From: an uncultured Clostridia bacterium
Lineage (GTDB): Bacteria > Bacillota > Clostridia > Oscillospirales > Oscillospiraceae
Length of the DNA: 9,318 nucleotides
NCBI GenBank assembly: GCA_938023775.1
Contig: CALJDB010000243.1
Coordinates: 1 to 9,318 of the forward strand
Direction: 5' to 3'
Of this stretch, positions 6,797-9,318 are shown in pieces. The notes below the pieces were generated by a model that was not told where the DNA came from, did not search any database, and worked only from the letters and a program-made list of their open reading frames with translations. Made by a program: the position numbers and the translations under genes. Numbering within the stretch: the stretch's first letter is position 1; each line of letters starts with the position of its first letter.

Positions 6797-7337
6797 GCGC
6801 CGCGGCGAGCGTTTTGTAAAACCGGCTCGCCGGCAGCCAGCGCATCAGCGGCAGACCGAGCGCGAACATCACGACCGCCTCGCCGAAGCCGACGGACGCG
6901 GCGTTGCCCAGAAACAGCAGCCAGAACGGCGCGGAATAAGCCTCCGCCAGCCCGTACCACGCGAGCAGCGCGCCGACCGCCACGGCGTTGAACACCACCG
7001 GCACAAGGCACGTCAGCACACAGCGCCCCCAGCCGGGTCTTTCGCCGGGCACGGTCGTGCGCCCGAGCGCGGTGACGCAGAGGCACGCCGCCAGCGTCGT
7101 CAGTGAGCCGACGACGAGGTCCGCCGCGCCGATGGGACTCAGCAGATTGGCGATGAGGCAGCCGACGAAGACGCCCCAGGTCGTGACCGGGAAGAAGAAC
7201 GGCAGCACGCCGAGCGCCTCCGCGATACGGAACTGGACGCTGCCGTAGCTCATAAAGCCGGTGGACATGGTCAGCGCAGCGTAAACCGCCGCAATGACCG
7301 CGGATACCGCCAGACGGCGGACGGACGGGTTTTTCAT
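6771..7337 (-). CDS. queT: QueT-family transporter (queuosine precursor uptake, ECF S-component-like)
   Basis: A 188-residue integral membrane protein with about five to six hydrophobic segments. The QueT family signature is clear: YGSVQFRIAEALGVLPFF (residues 31-48), then GVFVGCLIANLLSPIGAADLVVGSL (55-79). Members are thought to import a 7-deazaguanine precursor (preQ1, preQ0 or queuine) as the substrate-binding part of an ECF transporter. No ATPase or T-component lies nearby. The start has GGAGG 10 bases upstream. A candidate preQ1 riboswitch occupies the leader and would match this substrate. The gene follows the dCMP deaminase gene by 81 bases and may be read through from it. The next queuosine gene, queH, is divergent on the other side of the deaminase. 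The exact substrate is not determined by the sequence. Confidence 0.92.
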   Translation of the reverse strand: MKNPSVRRLAVSAVIAAVYAALTMSTGFMSYGSVQFRIAEALGVLPFFFPVTTWGVFVGCLIANLLSPIGAADLVVGSLTTLAACLCVTALGRTTVPGERPGWGRCVLTCLVPVVFNAVAVGALLAWYGLAEAYSAPFWLLFLGNAASVGFGEAVVMFALGLPLMRWLPASRFYKTLAAALDKRGQNG

Positions 7338-7347
7338 GTTTGATTTT

Positions 7348-7402
7348 CCTCCATTTTCTTAGTTCGCCGCAAAGCGGCACGGTCAGGGTGTGGAAACCTG
7401 CC
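7348..7402 (-). promoter_or_regulatory. Candidate preQ1 riboswitch (type I-like) in the queT leader
   Basis: The minus-strand leader reads CAGG (7400-7397), TTTCC, ACACC, CCTG (7387-7384), and later AACTAAG (7364-7358), then GGAGG (7352-7348). This resembles the preQ1-I pattern AGGUU..ACACCCU..AACUAA. The usual short A-rich linker is replaced here by a GCCGC/GCGGC hairpin (7378-7366). TTTCC in the loop can pair with GGAAA at the ribosome binding site, which would give translational control. A type III preQ1 switch is an alternative, as these also occur before queT genes in related bacteria. The P1 helix is only 4 bp, so confidence is moderate. Confidence 0.6.
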
Positions 7403-7418
7403 CGGTTTTTCCAGAATT

Positions 7419-7913
7419 TTACCGCTCGCCCATTCCCTCCGGGAGGGAATCGTCGTTGAAGATCCAGTCGCGGACGTTGGTGACGGTGTATTCGCCGTCG
7501 CCGATGCGGGCTACGACGCGGGAGATTCCGGCGTTGATGATCAAGCGGCGGCACATAGAGCAGCTCGTTGTGTCGTGGAGCAGCTCGTTGCTCTTCGCGT
7601 CGCGGCCGCTGAGATACATTGTTGCGTTCATCGTGTCGCGCCGGGCGGCGGAGATGATGGCGTTCGCCTCCGCGTGGACGCTGCGGCAGAGCTCGTAGCG
7701 CTGGCCGGAGGGGATCTGCATCGCCTCGCGCGTGCAGTAGCCGAGGTCCGTGCAGTTGCGGCGGCCGCGGGGCGCGCCGTTATAGCCCGTGGAGATGATC
7801 TCGTCGTTATGGACGATGATCGCGCCGTAGCGCCGGCGCAGGCAGGTCGCGCGCTCCGAGACGGCGTCCGCGATGTCGAGATAATAGTTCTCCTTGCTGG
7901 TTCTGGCGTCCAT
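7419..7913 (-). CDS. Deoxycytidylate (dCMP) deaminase, ComEB-like
   Basis: A 164-residue cytosolic zinc enzyme that converts dCMP to dUMP, feeding thymidylate synthesis. The zinc/catalytic motif H80-A-E82-A-N-A is present, and C118-S-M-C121 provides the other zinc ligands. TGYNGAPRG (residues 42-50) and RATCLRRRYGAIIV (21-34) are typical of bacterial dCMP deaminases. The residue before the first zinc cysteine is Ser (TSCSMC), where the family usually has Pro. The frame stays open upstream to 8420, but that part is arginine-rich shadow of queH. The start at 7913 is fixed by GGAGG at 7930-7926, 12 bases upstream across a run of eight T, and by the promoter at 7951-7979. The gene is divergent from queH and is followed by queT. 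Confidence 0.92.
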   Translation of the reverse strand: MDARTSKENYYLDIADAVSERATCLRRRYGAIIVHNDEIISTGYNGAPRGRRNCTDLGYCTREAMQIPSGQRYELCRSVHAEANAIISAARRDTMNATMYLSGRDAKSNELLHDTTSCSMCRRLIINAGISRVVARIGDGEYTVTNVRDWIFNDDSLPEGMGER

Positions 7914-7950
7914 AAAAAAAACGCGCCTCCTTTTTCTCTTCTGCACCCAT

Positions 7951-7979
7951 AGTTTAATAAAAAGCGCTTCCAAAGTCAA
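7951..7979 (-). promoter_or_regulatory. Promoter of the dCMP deaminase gene
   Basis: TTGACT (7979-7974) and TAAACT (7956-7951; four of six -10 bases) are 17 bases apart on the minus strand, upstream of the deaminase ribosome binding site. It is divergent from the queH promoter and its -35 lies within 10 bases of the queH extended -10, so the two promoters may compete for polymerase. Confidence 0.65.
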
Positions 7980-7988
7980 CGCCTTTTG

Positions 7989-7997
7989 TGCTATAAT
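7989..7997 (+). promoter_or_regulatory. Extended -10 promoter of queH, likely giving a leaderless mRNA
   Basis: TGCTATAAT is a perfect extended -10 (TGnTATAAT). No good -35 is seen 16-18 bases upstream. The ATG of queH begins 6 bases after the box, which is where transcription should start. There is no Shine-Dalgarno between them. Confidence 0.75.
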
Positions 7998-8003
7998 GGG
8001 CGC

Positions 8004-8603
8004 ATGAAAACGAATTACCAGCTCCAGACCGATCAATGTCTCGCCGCGCTGGGCTCTTCGCGCCCGGCGCTGCTGCTCCATTCCTGCTGCGGTCCGTGCA
8101 GCAGCTATGTGCTCGAATACCTGACGCGGTATTTCGACGTGACGCTGCTTTACTACAACCCGAATATCCAGCCGGAGGCGGAATACGAAAAACGCCTCGC
8201 GACGCAGCGCGAGCTTCTGACGCACTTCCCGGAGGTGCGTCTGATGGACTGCGCCTATGACGGGTCCGCGTTCGATGCTGCGGCGGCGGGCTTTGAGGAC
8301 GAGCCGGAGGGCGGCGCGCGCTGCACGCGCTGCTTTCTCCTTCGCATGGAGGAGACGGCGCGCCGCGCCGCGGCGGGCGGGTTCGACTTTTTCTGCACCA
8401 CCCTCAGCGTCTCGCCCCACAAGGACGCCGAGCGGATAAACCGCATCGGCGACGCCCTCGCCGCCCGCTACGCCGTCCGCTGGCTGCCCTCCGACTTCAA
8501 AAAGCGAAACGGCTATCTGCGGAGCACCCAGCTCGCGCGGGAGTTTGGGCTTTATCGGCAGGCGGACTGCGGGTGTGAGTTCAGCAGGAGGGCGATGGGG
8601 TAG
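8004..8603 (+). CDS. queH: Epoxyqueuosine reductase QueH
   Basis: A 199-residue cytosolic enzyme that reduces epoxyqueuosine to queuosine in tRNA, the last step of queuosine synthesis, replacing the unrelated cobalamin enzyme QueG. Family motifs are LLLHSCCGPCSSYVLEYL (cysteines 28, 29 and 32), YYNPNIQPEAEYEKR (50-64), C107-T-R-C110, TTLSVSPHK (132-140), LPSDFKKRNGYLRS (161-174), and YRQADC189GC191EFS. The paired cysteines fit the iron-sulfur and metal sites described for QueH. All expected cysteines are present and the length is normal. I chose ATG 8004. An upstream in-frame TTG at 7986 would place the -10 box inside the gene. It runs tail to tail with the permease gene, only 6 bases away, with no terminator visible. 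Confidence 0.95.
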   Translation: MKTNYQLQTDQCLAALGSSRPALLLHSCCGPCSSYVLEYLTRYFDVTLLYYNPNIQPEAEYEKRLATQRELLTHFPEVRLMDCAYDGSAFDAAAAGFEDEPEGGARCTRCFLLRMEETARRAAAGGFDFFCTTLSVSPHKDAERINRIGDALAARYAVRWLPSDFKKRNGYLRSTQLAREFGLYRQADCGCEFSRRAMG

Positions 8604-8609
8604 GGTTTC

Positions 8610-9230
8610 TCAGATAAAGAAAAAATAAGCCGCCGCGCCGAGGACGGCGAGGAACAGGGCGTTCAGCCCGGCGAAGAGCAGGAGATATTCCTTCGTGCGT
8701 CCGGGGCAGAGCAGACGAAACTCGCTGAATGTGATGAGACTCGCGAGCGAGGCGATGAGCGTGCCGGTGCCGCCGATGTTGACGCCGAGGAGCAGCTCGC
8801 GGTAATTCTCCGTGAAGCGGCTCAGCAAGATCGCGGTCGGCACATTGCTGATGCACTGGCAGGAGGCGAGGCTCACGAGCAGCGTGCTGCGTCGGAGCAG
8901 ACCGGAGACAAAGCGGTTGACCGCCTCGATGCGCGAGAGGTTCCCGGCGAAGATGAAAAACAGGAAAAACGTGGCAAGCAGGGCATAGTCCACCTGCCGC
9001 AGCGCGTCGCGGTCGAGCGCGAACAGCGCCGCCGTGATGACGACGAGCCCTGCCCAATAGGGGATGAGGCGAAACACGATGGCGAGCGAGAGGGCAAAAA
9101 GCGCGAGATAAACCGCCGTCCGCCGCCGGTTCAGCTTTTCCGGAAACTCCTCGTCGATGCGGAGCTTTTCCGGCTTCAGCAGCAAACAGCAGACCGTCAG
9201 CAGCGCGACGGCGAGCAGAATCCAGAACGC
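8610..9230 (-). CDS. SLC13/ArsB-like anion permease, C-terminal half (5' part missing or rearranged)
   Basis: This codes for about 206 residues with several membrane segments and the second-half signature of the ion transporter superfamily. The acidic linker KPEKLRIDEEFPEKLNRR is followed by YWAGLVVITAALF, VDYALLATFFLFFIFAGNLSRI, then CQCISNVPTAILLS and GVNIGGTGTLIASLASLI, and ends AAAYFFFI. The SNVP and GG-GTLI-S motifs are the substrate/Na+ hairpin region of SLC13, CitMHS and ArsB-type carriers. Members usually have about 370-400 residues, so the first half is absent here. Upstream, the same open frame runs into non-permease sequence and the other frame reads like a PAP2 phosphatase. Transported ion unknown. 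The gene is either chimeric, or runs on past 9318 in a form I cannot check. Confidence 0.75.
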   Translation of the reverse strand, partial: AFWILLAVALLTVCCLLLKPEKLRIDEEFPEKLNRRRTAVYLALFALSLAIVFRLIPYWAGLVVITAALFALDRDALRQVDYALLATFFLFFIFAGNLSRIEAVNRFVSGLLRRSTLLVSLASCQCISNVPTAILLSRFTENYRELLLGVNIGGTGTLIASLASLITFSEFRLLCPGRTKEYLLLFAGLNALFLAVLGAAAYFFFI

Positions 9231-9316
9231 GCCGCGTCGCCCAGATGGGTGATCGCTCGCATCGCGCCGTTCAGCCCGCCCGCGCGGACATGCTCCTGAA
9301 TCCACAGGAGAATCTC
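9231..9316 (-). pseudogene. PAP2-like phosphatase N-terminal fragment, out of frame with the permease
   Basis: From 9316 leftwards the minus strand reads EILLWIQEHVRAG, then ITHLGDA. This resembles the start of PAP2-type membrane phosphatases, where it is followed by GAFWILL. Those last residues are present (FWILLAVALL from 9227) but in a different frame. Restoring one G in GACGCGGCGCG near 9231-9235 would join the frames. The fragment runs out of the window, so the true start is unseen. A PAP2 identity rests on this short motif only. Confidence 0.45.
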
Positions 9317-9318
9317 GC

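Noticed and set aside
7433..7449. Inverted repeat TTCCCTCC-G-GGAGGGAA at the end of the deaminase gene
   Set aside because: It lies in the coding region with no T-run after it on either strand, so it is not a convincing terminator. It may be a weak attenuating hairpin before queT, but nothing supports that.
7986..8003. TTG start giving queH six extra residues
   Set aside because: It would put the extended -10 box inside the coding region, lacks a ribosome site, and homologues begin near the ATG at 8004.
7914..8420. N-terminal extension of the dCMP deaminase frame
   Set aside because: This part is antisense to queH and Arg-rich. The ribosome site, promoter and family length all place the start at 7913.
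1..9318. CRISPR arrays, tRNA or rRNA genes, insertion sequences, phage or defence genes
   Set aside because: No short regularly spaced repeats, transposase motifs, tRNA-like cloverleaf or rRNA segments were seen on either strand.

Overview
The window looks like a chromosomal segment of a high-GC Clostridia member, most likely Oscillospiraceae-like. That is inferred from the GC-rich codon use, the split transketolase, the ThiT and QueT ECF-type substrate-binding subunits, and a secreted protein carrying 'NIGG-NY-KLRDLA' stalk repeats. It is mostly housekeeping and nutrient-salvage genes, plus one unusual secreted-protein locus.

Layout. Positions 1-1787 (+) hold the two subunits of a split transketolase, translationally coupled and closed by a strong terminator. 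Back to back with it is a terminator for the opposite strand. Positions 1911-5781 (-) hold a secreted tannase-like alpha/beta hydrolase with a C-terminal stalk module (3658-5781). It is followed directly by a broken coding region (1911-3657) with two copies of a ~235-residue domain I do not recognise and a helical tail. One stop codon plus three single-base indels separate this region from the esterase. Correcting them gives one uninterrupted frame of about 1,289 residues, so the locus was probably a single giant secreted esterase, now decayed or mis-sequenced. A consensus promoter lies upstream (5862-5890), with an 8-bp direct repeat at the predicted start of transcription.

Positions 6014-7913 (-) carry a thiamine transporter S-component (thiT) behind a TPP riboswitch with a terminator platform, a QueT-family transporter behind a candidate preQ1 riboswitch, and a dCMP deaminase. 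A near-consensus promoter buried in the end of queT probably drives thiT on its own. Divergent from the deaminase is queH (8004-8603, +), the last enzyme of queuosine synthesis, with an extended -10 promoter so close to its ATG that the mRNA is predicted to be leaderless. QueT uptake and QueH reduction together suggest partial salvage of the queuosine pathway.

At the right edge (8610-9316, -) is the C-terminal half of an SLC13/ArsB-like permease. Upstream of it, in another frame, the sequence reads like the start of a PAP2-type phosphatase. This is either a chimeric gene or an assembly junction at the contig end.

The main candidates for something new are the two-copy domain next to the tannase-like esterase, the hairpin-bearing preQ1 riboswitch candidate and the leaderless queH.
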